Shown piece by piece: positions 22,297-30,528 of a DNA stretch of 64,000 nucleotides. A program made the position numbers and the translations under genes. The notes beneath the pieces were generated by a model. It was not told where the DNA came from, searched no databases, and worked only from the letters and a program-made list of their open reading frames with translations. Each line of letters begins with the position of its first letter. The stretch's first letter is position 1. Source of the stretch: Phycisphaeraceae bacterium (lineage in GTDB: Bacteria; Planctomycetota; Phycisphaerae; Phycisphaerales; UBA1924); contig JAHBXB010000002.1 of assembly GCA_019636655.1 (NCBI GenBank), positions 756,537 through 820,536 on the forward strand, in the 5' to 3' direction.

Positions 22297-23436
22297 ATGG
22301 GCAGCAGCAACGGGAAAGTCGCACCGGTCCGGGCGGGCGTGGGCGGGCGGGACATCCGGTGCGGGGTGATCGGGGTTGGGCGGATGGGGCGGCACCACGC
22401 GCGGGTGTACTCGCAGCTGGCGGGTTGCGTGCTGGTGGGGGTGGTGGACGCGAACGAATCGAGGCGGATGGACCTGGCGGACCAGTTCGGGTGCCGGGCG
22501 TTCGAGAGCGTGGAGCAGTTGCTGGCCGCGGGGGTGGACGCGGTGTCGATCGCGGTGCCGACGACGCACCACCGCGCGGCGGCGGAGCCGTGCCTGAAGG
22601 CGGGGGTGGCGTGCCTGATCGAGAAGCCGCTGGCGCAGGACGAGCAGGAGGCGGGGGCGCTGAAGGACGTGGCGCAGGCGAGCGGGTCGATCCTGATGGT
22701 GGGGCACATCGAGCGGTTCAACCCGATCATGCGGGCGCTGCGGAAGGAGCAGGAGTCGGGGCCGCCGATCACGCCGAAGTTCATCGAGGTGCACCGGGTG
22801 AGCCCGATGACGTTCCGCTCGGTGGACGTGGGCGTGGTGATGGACATGATGATCCACGACCTGGACGTGGTGCTGATGCTGATGGACGGGCAGGAGCCCG
22901 ACGAGGTGCACGCGTCCGGGGTGCCGGTGATCACGGAGCACGAGGACATCTGCAACGCGCGGCTGGTGTTCAACCGGCCGTACGGCAAGTGCGTGGCGTC
23001 GATCTCGGCGTCGCGGCTGGCGCTCAAGACCGAGCGGGTGACGCGGATCACGGGGGAGAACGCGTACGTCAAGATCGACTACGCGGCGAAGAAGGGGACG
23101 GTGATCCGGCGGATGGCCAACGAGATCCAGATGCAGGAGGTCCGGGAGCAGCTGCGGCGCGGCTCGGACCTGACGAGCCTGAAGTGGCAGGAGCTGGTGA
23201 ACATCGAGAACCTGGAGATCGACGACTCGGAGCCGATCATCGAGGAGATCAAGGCGTTCATGGGGTGCGTGCGGATGGGGTCGCGGCCGGAGATCGACGC
23301 GACGGCGGGGTTTGTGAATGTTCGCACGGCGCAGCGGATCGTGGAGGCGACGCGGGCGGACTGGCACGTGGGACCGGGGGCGGGTGAAGGGGGCGTGAAG
23401 AGCGGCGCGGGGGCGTCCCGTGCCACGGCCAGGTAG
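22297..23436 (+). CDS. Gfo/Idh/MocA family sugar oxidoreductase
   Basis: The 379-aa protein has the Rossmann NAD(P) motif IRCGVIGVGRMGRHHARVYS (residues ~20-39). It also has VDAVSIAVPTTHHRAAAE, the catalytic EKPLAQDEQEAGAL (Lys of EKP) and the HIERFNP motif near residue 140. The MIHDLDVVLMLM segment is characteristic of members acting on UDP-sugars or exported cyclitols. The family oxidises or epimerises sugars through a bound dinucleotide; the substrate is unknown. A UDP-GlcNAc 3-dehydrogenase is one possibility. It is not close to the nonulosonic acid operon. A terminator-like hairpin lies 73 bases after the stop. Confidence 0.85.
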   Translation: MGSSNGKVAPVRAGVGGRDIRCGVIGVGRMGRHHARVYSQLAGCVLVGVVDANESRRMDLADQFGCRAFESVEQLLAAGVDAVSIAVPTTHHRAAAEPCLKAGVACLIEKPLAQDEQEAGALKDVAQASGSILMVGHIERFNPIMRALRKEQESGPPITPKFIEVHRVSPMTFRSVDVGVVMDMMIHDLDVVLMLMDGQEPDEVHASGVPVITEHEDICNARLVFNRPYGKCVASISASRLALKTERVTRITGENAYVKIDYAAKKGTVIRRMANEIQMQEVREQLRRGSDLTSLKWQELVNIENLEIDDSEPIIEEIKAFMGCVRMGSRPEIDATAGFVNVRTAQRIVEATRADWHVGPGAGEGGVKSGAGASRATAR

Positions 23437-23509
23437 GGATTGCGGGCGTTCGGGGGGGCGTGAACGGTGGCCCGGTGGGGCGGGCGCGATACACTCTTGA
23501 CTCTGCAGG

Positions 23510-23537
23510 GATGCGAGATTGCCTCGCGTCCTTTTTT
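23510..23537 (+). terminator. Terminator hairpin between the oxidoreductase and S1-domain genes
   Basis: GATGCGAG (23510-23517) pairs with CTCGCGTC (23523-23530), with one G-T pair and a 5-base loop, followed by C and six T. It lies 73 bases after the oxidoreductase stop and 84 bases before the S1-gene ATG. A TACACT box about 20 bases upstream leaves open an attenuator role for the S1 gene. Confidence 0.65.
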
Positions 23538-23620
23538 CATCCGGCCGCGGTTCGAACCGTCCGTCCCGTCGAGCCGCCGGGCCAATCAGCAACGACGGAC
23601 CCATCCCCATCGGCGTCAAC

Positions 23621-25039
23621 ATGGATCCCACCCCTTCCACCCAGCCCGGCCAGTCTCATCCAACGTCCAACGGCGATCCATCGACCGACGCGCAGAGGGC
23701 GTCGCGCGAGGCGGCGAAGCCGGCCTCGAGCGTGATCGATGCGCAGACCGCCGCGGAGATCGACGCGGCGATGGCGGAGATGGAGTCGGCGGGCGGCGGG
23801 TTCGGCGGGGGCGGGGCGCACCAGGTGCCGGCGTCGATGCCGCACGCGAAGCCGCACATCCGCGGGCCGCGGGTGGTGCAGGCGGGGCGTGAGCACCGGA
23901 CGGGGACGGTGGTGAGTGTGGGGCCGAGCGACCTGTTCCTGGAGTTCGGGCCCAAGGAGCTTGGGGTGGCGCCGCGGGTGCAGTGGCCCGACGACCTGCT
24001 GCCGAAGGTGGGCGAGGACATCGAGGTGGTGATCGACCGGTTCGAGCCGGGCGAGTCGCTGTTCATCTGCTCGCGTCCAGGGACGGTGCAGAAGGCGGCG
24101 TGGGAGATCCTCGAGATCGGGCAGGTGGTGGAGGCGCGGGTGGTCGGGGTGAACAAGGGCGGGCTGGAACTGGAGGTGGCGCAGCACCGGGCGTTCATGC
24201 CGGCGTCGCAGGTGGCGCTGGACCGGATCAACGACCTGTCGGTGTTCGTGGGGCAGAAGTTCCCGTGCACGGTGTCGCAGCTTGATCGCCGCGGCAAGGG
24301 GAACATCGTGCTCTCGCGGCGGGACCTGCTGCAGGCGGAGCGGGCGGAGAAGGCCGCGCGGCTGCGCGAGGGGCTGCAGGAGGGGCAGGTGGTGGACGGG
24401 GTGGTGCGGAAGATCATGCCGTTTGGCGCGTTCATCGACCTGGGCGGGGTGGACGGGCTGGTGCACCTGAGCGACCTGACGCACGACCGGGCGAACTTCG
24501 GCGAGAAGAACGTCGCGAAGCACATCCAGGAGGGGCAGCAGGTCAAGGTGAAGGTGCTCAAACTGGACTGGGAGGCGAACCGGATCTCGCTGGGCATCAA
24601 GCAGCTCGCGGCGGACCCGTTCCAGCAGGCGGTGTCGGACATCACGGAGGGGGCGGAGGTGACGGGGCGGGTGGTGCGGCTGACGGACTTCGGCGCGTTC
24701 GTGGAGTTGTCGCCCGGTGTGGACGGGCTGGTGCACGTATCGGAGATCGCGCACCGGCGGATCAACACGCCGGGGGATGTGCTCAAGACCGACGAGGTGA
24801 TCAAGGCGAAGGTGCTGAAGATCGACCCGGAGTCGCGCCGGATCTCGCTGAGCATCAAGGCGACGCTGCCGGCGCCCGAGCCGGTGGCAGGCCCCGGCGG
24901 CCCGGGCGGGCGCGGCGGCCGCAAGGGCGGCGAGGACCGCTTCAAGCGGACCGCGGAGGAGATCATGAAGGATTCGCCGCAGCTGCGTCGGCTTCGCGAG
25001 AAGTTCGGCAAGCAGCAGTTCAAGGGCGGGATCGGCTGA
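23621..25039 (+). CDS. S1 RNA-binding domain protein (ribosomal protein S1-like)
   Basis: The 472-aa product has an acidic/Gly-rich N-terminal region of ~85 residues and then four S1 (OB-fold) repeats. They begin around VQAGREHRTGTVVSVGPSD, EIGQVVEARVVGVNKGGLEL, EGQVVDGVVRKIMPFGAF and EGAEVTGRVVRLTDFGAFVE. The last two are the best preserved, each with VDGLVHLSDL/VDGLVHVSEI. A basic Gly-rich tail follows. The ATG at 23621 is chosen because upstream codons read through the terminator hairpin. It has four S1 repeats, against six in E. coli RpsA, and probably binds mRNA or ribosomes. A textbook terminator follows the stop. Confidence 0.88.
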   Translation: MDPTPSTQPGQSHPTSNGDPSTDAQRASREAAKPASSVIDAQTAAEIDAAMAEMESAGGGFGGGGAHQVPASMPHAKPHIRGPRVVQAGREHRTGTVVSVGPSDLFLEFGPKELGVAPRVQWPDDLLPKVGEDIEVVIDRFEPGESLFICSRPGTVQKAAWEILEIGQVVEARVVGVNKGGLELEVAQHRAFMPASQVALDRINDLSVFVGQKFPCTVSQLDRRGKGNIVLSRRDLLQAERAEKAARLREGLQEGQVVDGVVRKIMPFGAFIDLGGVDGLVHLSDLTHDRANFGEKNVAKHIQEGQQVKVKVLKLDWEANRISLGIKQLAADPFQQAVSDITEGAEVTGRVVRLTDFGAFVELSPGVDGLVHVSEIAHRRINTPGDVLKTDEVIKAKVLKIDPESRRISLSIKATLPAPEPVAGPGGPGGRGGRKGGEDRFKRTAEEIMKDSPQLRRLREKFGKQQFKGGIG

Positions 25040-25065
25040 TCTACGGAACGCACGCACGAAGAAAC

Positions 25066-25097
25066 AAACCCCGGCGGCTATGCCGGGGTTTTTCTTT
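25066..25097 (+). terminator. Rho-independent terminator of the S1-domain gene
   Basis: A perfect 10-bp stem, AAACCCCGGC (25066-25075) with GCCGGGGTTT (25082-25091) around a 6-base loop, is followed by TTCTTT. It begins 27 bases after the stop codon and lies before the end of the convergent LOG-family gene. Confidence 0.92.
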
Positions 25098-25133
25098 GGC
25101 TTTGGCGCGCGGATGGCGGCGCGGGGAGGGGGG

Positions 25134-26030
25134 TCAGGCGGGGTCGTGGCGGTGGTGGATCTTCTCGCGGATCTCGGTGATCTCCTTGTCGGCGTCGCCC
25201 GCGAGGCCGTTCTCGCCGAGGTACCACTTCTTGCGTGGGAGGCCCCAGGTGAAGCCGAACTGTTTCTCGGCCGCCTCGGCGATGATGTCGACGGTCTCCT
25301 CGGGGGAGTCGGTGAGGTGGACCAGGTCGAGGTCGTTGGGGGAGATCGTGCCGGCGGGGAGCATGGTGGACCTGAAGTAGTCCAGGAGCGGCGCGTAGTA
25401 GTCGCGGCCCATGAGGACGACGGGGAAGTCGGCGATCTTGCCGGTCTGGATGAGGGTGAGGGCCTCGAAGGTTTCGTCCATGGTGCCGAAGCCGCCGGGC
25501 ATGACGACAAAGGCGTAGGAGTACTTGACGAGCATGACCTTGCGGACGAAGAAGTAGCGGAACTCGACGAAGCGGTCGACGTAGGGGTTGGGGCGCTGCT
25601 CCATCGGGAGCTGGATGTTGCAGCCGATGGACCGGCCGCGGACGTCGCGCGCCCCGCGGTTGGCGGCTTCCATGACGCCCGGGCCGCCGCCGGTCATGAT
25701 GGTGAAGCCGAGGCGGGCGATGCGCTGGGAGGTGTCGCGGGTGAGTTGGTAGTAGGGGTGGTCTTCCTTGAAGCGTGCTGAGCCGAAGACGGTGACGCAG
25801 GGGCCGACGAAGTGCAGGGCGCGGAAGCCCTTCACGAACTCGCCGAAGATGCGCGCCGCGCGGAGGAGTTCGAAGGAGCGGGTGCGCGGGCCCTGGAGGA
25901 AGAGGCCTTCCTCGATGTTGCGGGTGGATTTGCCCCAGCGGTTGCCGTTGGATGAGCCGTTGGCCCCGGGCTCGCGCGGCGGGGACTTGAGGGGCGGGAG
26001 ATTGGGGGGGCTGTCGGGATCGTGTGGCAA
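25134..26030 (-). CDS. LOG family protein (TIGR00730-type Rossmann fold)
   Basis: The 298-aa product contains the lysine decarboxylase-like/LOG fold: CVTVFGSARFKEDHPYY, FTIMTGGGPGVMEAANRGA and the signature VVMPGGFGTMDETFEAL. Active LOG proteins hydrolyse cytokinin riboside 5'-monophosphate or related nucleotide monophosphates. The PGGxGTxxE motif and the preceding Arg/Lys are present, so catalysis is plausible, but the bacterial physiological substrate is unknown. An N-terminal extension of ~45 low-complexity residues precedes the domain. The gene converges on the S1-domain gene and is followed upstream by a gap with a zinc-ribbon remnant. Confidence 0.88.
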   Translation of the reverse strand: MPHDPDSPPNLPPLKSPPREPGANGSSNGNRWGKSTRNIEEGLFLQGPRTRSFELLRAARIFGEFVKGFRALHFVGPCVTVFGSARFKEDHPYYQLTRDTSQRIARLGFTIMTGGGPGVMEAANRGARDVRGRSIGCNIQLPMEQRPNPYVDRFVEFRYFFVRKVMLVKYSYAFVVMPGGFGTMDETFEALTLIQTGKIADFPVVLMGRDYYAPLLDYFRSTMLPAGTISPNDLDLVHLTDSPEETVDIIAEAAEKQFGFTWGLPRKKWYLGENGLAGDADKEITEIREKIHHRHDPA

Positions 26031-26136
26031 GGAGTGGACTCCGGGCTCGACTGGGTGAGCCGGCGGTGCGGGTTACTGGAGTCACATCGGGCACATGAAT
26101 CGCGGGTCTTGAGCGGGTCGGCGAGTTCGATTCGCT

Positions 26137-26292
26137 CTATGCACGCTGTTTCACGCGGCTCCAGCGCCATCGCACGCCTGCGGGGTGATCGGGCGAGCGC
26201 TCGCCGCACTCGGGGCAGATCTCGCCCGGGGCGCACGGTACGGCAAGGACGCGGGTGAAGCACGAAGGATCACGTTCCGCATCTACTGAACT
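26137..26292 (-). pseudogene. Remnant of a zinc-ribbon protein gene
   Basis: A short open frame ends in CAPGEICPECGERSPDHPAG, the second half of the zinc-ribbon motif that recurs in this window. The expected first CxxC is missing and no usable start codon lies between this frame and the end of the upstream dockerin esterase. It looks like the 3' end of a decayed zinc-ribbon gene. The 263-base gap here holds nothing else that I can recognise. Confidence 0.28.
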
Positions 26293-26293
26293 G

Positions 26294-27460
26294 CTAGCAG
26301 CCCCGCGCGGCTGTGATCCAAAGGTTGATGAACGCGGCGAGGTCGGCGGGGGTGACGCCTTCGATTCCATCTACCTCCGCTGCAGAGGTGGCGTTGGAGA
26401 CCGAGTCGAACCAGGTGTTGACGTAGACGGCGATGTCGGTCGGGGTGGCGACGCCGTCGTGGTTCCAGTCGCCGGGGCCGGGGCAGCGGAGCATGCGGAC
26501 GAGGAAGGCCCTCGCGGCGGCGTCCGTCTCGGCGCCGAGGGCGCCGTGCCCGGCGCCGGGGACCTGGCGGTAGTCGTTCCAGACCCCAGCGGCGGTGGCG
26601 GCGGCGGCCAGCCGCGTGCTCTGGTTGAGCGGCACCGAGGTGTCCTGCATGCCGTGGCCGATGAACAAAGGCGGGTCGTCGGTTGTGACGAGGTTGGCGG
26701 GGCCGGCGCTCTGGGCGAGTGCGTGGAGCGCGGGCCACGGGGCCGCGGGGTTGGACGCGTTGTCGCGGATCTGGCCGACGGAGATGCCGGTGGTTGCGGA
26801 GCCGAGGAGGCGCGATTCGGGGGACTCCAGGGCGTCGTGGTCGATGCCGGACCCCGGGGGCGTGGTGACGTCGGCGTTCATCTGCAGCAGGTCCGCGGGG
26901 CCGAAGTAGTCGACAGCGCACTGGACCCGGGAGGAGAAGGCGAGCGCACCGCCGACGGTTCCCTCGAGCGAGGCCTCGCCGCCGCTGGTGGCGCACATGG
27001 CGGAGAGGTGTCCACCTGCGGAGGTGCCCCAGGTGCCGATGCGGCGCGGATCGATGCCGAGCACCGGGGCATCCGCGCGGAGGCGGCGGATGGCGGCCTT
27101 GACGTCGTTGATCTGCGCGGGCCAGGTGACCGGCTCGGCCCCCCACTGCCCGGCCTGTGAAGTGAGGCGGTACTGCACGGAGGCGACGGCAATCCCCTGC
27201 TGCAACAGCGGCGCGGTGACGCCCGGGAAGGGCAGCGGCGAGCCGCCGCTCCAGCCCCCGCCGTGGATGAAGACAAGAACGGGCCACGGGCCAGTCCCGA
27301 CGGGCCGCCAGAGGTAGACAAAGGCCTGGCGGCCGCCGATGGTGGCGTACGGAATGGAGACGTCGGGCGCGGGTTGGGCCAGGGCGGGGGCCGCGGCGGC
27401 GGCGATGGCGCACACCGGGGCGAGGAGATGCCGGATCAGGCCGTGGCAACGGATGCGCAT
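26294..27460 (-). CDS. Secreted alpha/beta-hydrolase (esterase) with C-terminal GC-type dockerin
   Basis: The 388-aa protein has a signal peptide (HLLAPVCAIAAAAAPALAQP). An esterase domain follows, with the oxyanion motif VFIHGGGWSGG, the nucleophile elbow GTWGTSAGGHLSAM, and late Asp and His (FIGHGMQDTS and GAGHGALG). The C-terminal ~70 residues repeat the dockerin form (DWNHDGVATPTDIAVYVNTW then VDGIEGVTPADLAAFINLW). The second calcium loop is degenerate, and the protein ends in Cys, as at the left edge of the window. Substrates of such BD-FAE-like esterases include acylated polysaccharides. A GGGAG site lies eight bases before the chosen ATG. It is divergent from the DUF2007-like gene. Confidence 0.85.
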   Translation of the reverse strand: MRIRCHGLIRHLLAPVCAIAAAAAPALAQPAPDVSIPYATIGGRQAFVYLWRPVGTGPWPVLVFIHGGGWSGGSPLPFPGVTAPLLQQGIAVASVQYRLTSQAGQWGAEPVTWPAQINDVKAAIRRLRADAPVLGIDPRRIGTWGTSAGGHLSAMCATSGGEASLEGTVGGALAFSSRVQCAVDYFGPADLLQMNADVTTPPGSGIDHDALESPESRLLGSATTGISVGQIRDNASNPAAPWPALHALAQSAGPANLVTTDDPPLFIGHGMQDTSVPLNQSTRLAAAATAAGVWNDYRQVPGAGHGALGAETDAAARAFLVRMLRCPGPGDWNHDGVATPTDIAVYVNTWFDSVSNATSAAEVDGIEGVTPADLAAFINLWITAARGC

Positions 27461-27626
27461 TGGACAACTCCCGTGGTTGGTCACGAGCCCCTAGGTATGC
27501 AGATCAACGCGGCTGGGCGGGGTGGATTGCGAGGGTCAGTGACCAGAGGTAGAGATGGACCAAGAGTTGCGGGCAAGGCCGCGGCCGATCCCCTAGGCTT
27601 GTGGTGTTTGGAGGAGGCCAACGGCC

Positions 27627-28127
27627 ATGGCGCGAGACAACGACCCTGATCAACCGGTGGTGGTTGCGACATCAGCCACCGAGGTTGGCGGGGAGGAACT
27701 GGTGTCGGTGATCCGGGCCGCGGGGATCGACGCGATGGTGATCGGGGCGATGACGGCGGGGTTCCGGGCGGAGGCGCCGGGGATTGTGAAGATCATGGTG
27801 CGGCGGGCGGATGCGTCCGGCGCGGCCGCGGCGCTGCGGCAGGCGGGGGCGGACGCGGCGTCGGTGGTGTGGAGCGATGTGGATGTGGGCGAGGGGGAGG
27901 CGTCGCAGGGGGACAACGCGCCGACGGGGTCGAACCGCGTGGCGTGGACGGTGGTGCTGGCGGTGATGCTGCCCCTGGGGCTGGTGCTGACGACGACGCT
28001 GAGCACGAGCACGAGCGCCTCCGCGGCGACCCGGGCGATCGGGCCGATCCTGCTGGCGACGTGTGCGATCATGCTGACGTGGCTGTTCACCAGTGCGAGG
28101 GCGGAGGAGGGGGAAGATCGGGCGTAG
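27627..28127 (+). CDS. DUF2007-like protein with two membrane segments
   Basis: The 166-aa product begins with a ~85-residue soluble domain (VVVATSATEVGGEELVSVIR, AGIDAMVIGAMTAGF, KIMVRRADASGAAAALRQAG). It matches the pattern of putative signal-transducing DUF2007 proteins: a strand, a helix that aligns two sequence positions, and a final helix ending in AG. Two membrane segments follow (AWTVVLAVMLPLGLVLTTTL and AIGPILLATCAIMLTWLF). GGAGGAGG precedes the ATG. The function is unknown. It is divergent from the esterase and convergent with the GAF membrane gene. Confidence 0.6.
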   Translation: MARDNDPDQPVVVATSATEVGGEELVSVIRAAGIDAMVIGAMTAGFRAEAPGIVKIMVRRADASGAAAALRQAGADAASVVWSDVDVGEGEASQGDNAPTGSNRVAWTVVLAVMLPLGLVLTTTLSTSTSASAATRAIGPILLATCAIMLTWLFTSARAEEGEDRA

Positions 28128-28198
28128 AAGCTCTCGTACGCTTGGCACACCGCTCGTTCCCGCGATCGACACTCACCAAGTCGAGCGTGCGCCGATCT

Positions 28199-29137
28199 TC
28201 ACTGAGCGTGAGCGAGTTTCGCGCTGCGATCGGCAACAAATCCCTGCAGGGCGGCCGCGATGTTGAGGGCGATTCGCTCGTCGTCAGCCATGAACAATCC
28301 CTTTGCGGGCGATGTGATGGCGACGACGCCGACCACGTTGCTTGACTGAGGCGCAAATATTGGAGCGCACAGGATGGAAGCGCTCGGCTTGCATTGTGCG
28401 TCGGCAATGTCCTCGAAGTGCTTGGCCTTCGCCTTGAGATCCGAGGAATCAGAGCACACGACCACTCTTTTCTCGAAAAAACAGCGGTGCGCAATGCCGC
28501 TGTCGGCACTCGGATCGCTCACATCGAAGTACCGCTTTGCCGCCTGGCTTGGCCAGTTGTAGAGGAATCGCGGATTGGGAATCACCAGGCGCTGTTGCCG
28601 CGGATCGAGGACCCACACCTCAATGCGGATCGAATCGCTAGCGCGGTCATTGCCGCAGATAAGCGGCATCAGCGTGACCATGCTCAGGTCGTACAGAGCC
28701 TCGTCCGAGTTGGCAGCACCGAGAACCGCGAACTCGCTCAAGGCGGGCAGCCTTGCTGCGGACAGGCCGGTGCGCTCTGATTTTTGTGCACTGCACTGGC
28801 GGTAGATGATGAGCCCGGGGATGGTCGAAGCAACAAGAAGCAGTATCGCCTGGAAGAGCATCTGAACGAGCATCCCGTGCTCATGAAGCCACGAGCGCAT
28901 GCGGCACCACAGGTACAGCATGGCGATCAGCGGCAGGGTAATAGCCGCCATGAAGGCCCAAAGATCATTCGAGACAAACGAGACCACCGGGCCGGCAGCA
29001 CCGACAACGCCCGGCAGAAGCAGCTTTCGCAGCCAGTCGATGAGCTCCGTCGCCTTGTTGCCGGCGACTCCCTTCCCGATGTCGGCAAGGAATCCATGGC
29101 CAACTGGAGAGATCCGCGTCGAACGGTCGTGACCCAT
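28199..29137 (-). CDS. Membrane-anchored GAF-like domain protein
   Basis: The 312-aa protein has two or three hydrophobic segments in its first 140 residues (LLLPGVVGAAGPVVSFVS, FMAAITLPLIAMLYLWC, MLFQAILLLVASTIPGLII). A cytoplasmic GAF-like domain follows: LYDLSMVTLMPLICGND, EVWVLDPRQQRLVI, SILCAPIFAPQSSNVVGVVA and the closing DDERIALNIAAALQGFV helix. The Shine-Dalgarno GAGGTG sets the ATG at 29137. Its GC content and codon use are clearly lower than those of its neighbours, suggesting recent acquisition. No output domain is fused and no effector gene is adjacent. The ligand is unknown. Confidence 0.6.
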   Translation of the reverse strand: MGHDRSTRISPVGHGFLADIGKGVAGNKATELIDWLRKLLLPGVVGAAGPVVSFVSNDLWAFMAAITLPLIAMLYLWCRMRSWLHEHGMLVQMLFQAILLLVASTIPGLIIYRQCSAQKSERTGLSAARLPALSEFAVLGAANSDEALYDLSMVTLMPLICGNDRASDSIRIEVWVLDPRQQRLVIPNPRFLYNWPSQAAKRYFDVSDPSADSGIAHRCFFEKRVVVCSDSSDLKAKAKHFEDIADAQCKPSASILCAPIFAPQSSNVVGVVAITSPAKGLFMADDERIALNIAAALQGFVADRSAKLAHAQ

Positions 29138-29365
29138 AGGGCACCTCGCTCGAGAATTGGCTTGACTGATCAAGAATTACGTTAGCTGATGCGCGTTCTT
29201 TTCTGCGCTGCTCAACGGCCGATGGAGCGGGTATTTATTCTGCCTTTACGTTAGTGTTTCGGAACCTCACCGCACCCATACTCTTGTGGGTCCAGAGGCC
29301 ACTTCTCGCTTCACATCGATACCGATGGTGATGCCGAGTCTTGCAGATTGATGGAGGCGCCGCCG

Positions 29366-30322
29366 ATGGCGTATGACTCGCGCTTGGCAATCCCGGTGAT
29401 CGTGGGGCCGACGGCATCGGGGAAGTCGGCGATCGGGGTGGCGCTCGCGCTGCGCCTGGAGCGGGCCCGGGGGGTGAAGGGTGTGGTGATCGCCGCGGAC
29501 TCGATGCAGGTGTACCGCGGGCTGGACATCGGGACGGCGAAGCCGACGGTGGCGGAGCGGTGCGGGGTGGAGCACCGGATGATCGACCTGGTCGAGCCGG
29601 TGGAGGCGTTCAGCGTGGACGCGTGGCTGGAGGGGGCGGAGGCGGAGATCGCGCGGGCGCGGGCCGCGGCGGGGGCTCCGATGGTGGTCGGGGGGACGCA
29701 CCTGTACATCAAGGCTCTGCTCGAGGGGATGTTCGAGGGGCCCGAGCCGGATGCGGCGCTCCGGGCCGAACTGACGGCGATGGACGCCGGGGCGCGGCGG
29801 GCGGAACTGGAGCGGGTCGATGCCGCCGCGGCGGCGCGGATCCATCCCAACGATGTGCGGCGGACGGTGCGGGCGCTGGAGGTCTTCCGGCAGACTGGAA
29901 CGCCGATCTCGGTGCTGCAGTCGCAGTGGGACGGGGGGCGTGTGCGGGCGGACTGTGTGCTTGTGGTGGTGGAGTGGCCGGTGGAGGCGCTGAACCGGCG
30001 CATCAACGCGCGTGTGAAGGGGATGATGGAGGCGGGGCTGCTGGAGGAGACGCGGGCCCTGTGGGAGGCGGGGCGCCTGGGGATGCAGGCTCGCGAGGGG
30101 CTGGGGTACAAGCAACTGGTGGCGCACCTGGAGGGGCGGTGCACGCTGGTGGAGGCGGTGGAGGCGATCAAGATCGAGACGAGGCGATTTGCAAAGAATC
30201 AGCGGACGTGGCTCAGGAGGCTCTCGGCGCGGCCGCCGGGGGGTGGGCTGGTGCGGATTGATGGGGAGCGGATCGGGGCGGACGAAGCAGCGCAACTCGT
30301 TGAACAACAGATGTTTAGATAG
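29366..30322 (+). CDS. miaA: tRNA dimethylallyltransferase
   Basis: MiaA adds dimethylallyl to N6 of A37 in tRNAs that read U-starting codons. The 318-aa product has the P-loop VIVGPTASGKSAIG (residues 11-24), AADSMQVYRGLDIGTAKPT with the substrate-binding Asp, HRMIDLVEP, VVGGTHLYIKALLEG, HPNDVRRTVRALEVF and the late RRFAKNQRTWLRRL motif. GGAGG lies eight bases before the ATG at 29366, so this is preferred to the ATG five codons upstream. It is followed 206 bases later by topA, with a possible promoter between them. Confidence 0.94.
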   Translation: MAYDSRLAIPVIVGPTASGKSAIGVALALRLERARGVKGVVIAADSMQVYRGLDIGTAKPTVAERCGVEHRMIDLVEPVEAFSVDAWLEGAEAEIARARAAAGAPMVVGGTHLYIKALLEGMFEGPEPDAALRAELTAMDAGARRAELERVDAAAAARIHPNDVRRTVRALEVFRQTGTPISVLQSQWDGGRVRADCVLVVVEWPVEALNRRINARVKGMMEAGLLEETRALWEAGRLGMQAREGLGYKQLVAHLEGRCTLVEAVEAIKIETRRFAKNQRTWLRRLSARPPGGGLVRIDGERIGADEAAQLVEQQMFR

Positions 30323-30468
30323 CGCTGTTCGGGTCGATGCGAGAGCGGGGTCGGCGGGAAAGGACTTGAGGCCGCGGGACCGATCAGCCGAGACAAGGGT
30401 CGACCCGAGCAGGTCCCCACCTGCTTGACAATCGTGTGGTCCGGTCAATACCAACCGAACCCGGTGCC

Positions 30469-30513
30469 GTATAAGGTTTGCGGCACTGGCGTTGTCGATC
30501 GGATTTTGATAGG
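30469..30513 (-). promoter_or_regulatory. GGATTTTGATAGG motif next to -35/-10-like hexamers in the miaA-topA gap
   Basis: On the minus strand CCTATCAAAATCC (30513-30501) is followed two bases later by TCGACA (30498-30493), an 18-base spacer and TTATAC (30474-30469). This is the same layout as upstream of the gene at 19021. No minus-strand gene follows, so it may drive an antisense or small RNA, or the motif may act on topA, whose ATG is 15 bases beyond it on the plus strand. Confidence 0.3.
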
Positions 30514-30528
30514 CTAGTAAAGGCGAAT

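Noticed and set aside
23550-23566. GGTTCGAACC resembling a tRNA T-arm
   Set aside because: It is a simple palindrome upstream of the S1-domain gene; no acceptor stem, D-arm or anticodon arm can be drawn around it.
27263-27649. Plus-strand frame across the esterase start and the promoter gap
   Set aside because: Antisense to the esterase signal peptide region with no domain or start signal; the DUF2007-like gene at 27627 is better supported.
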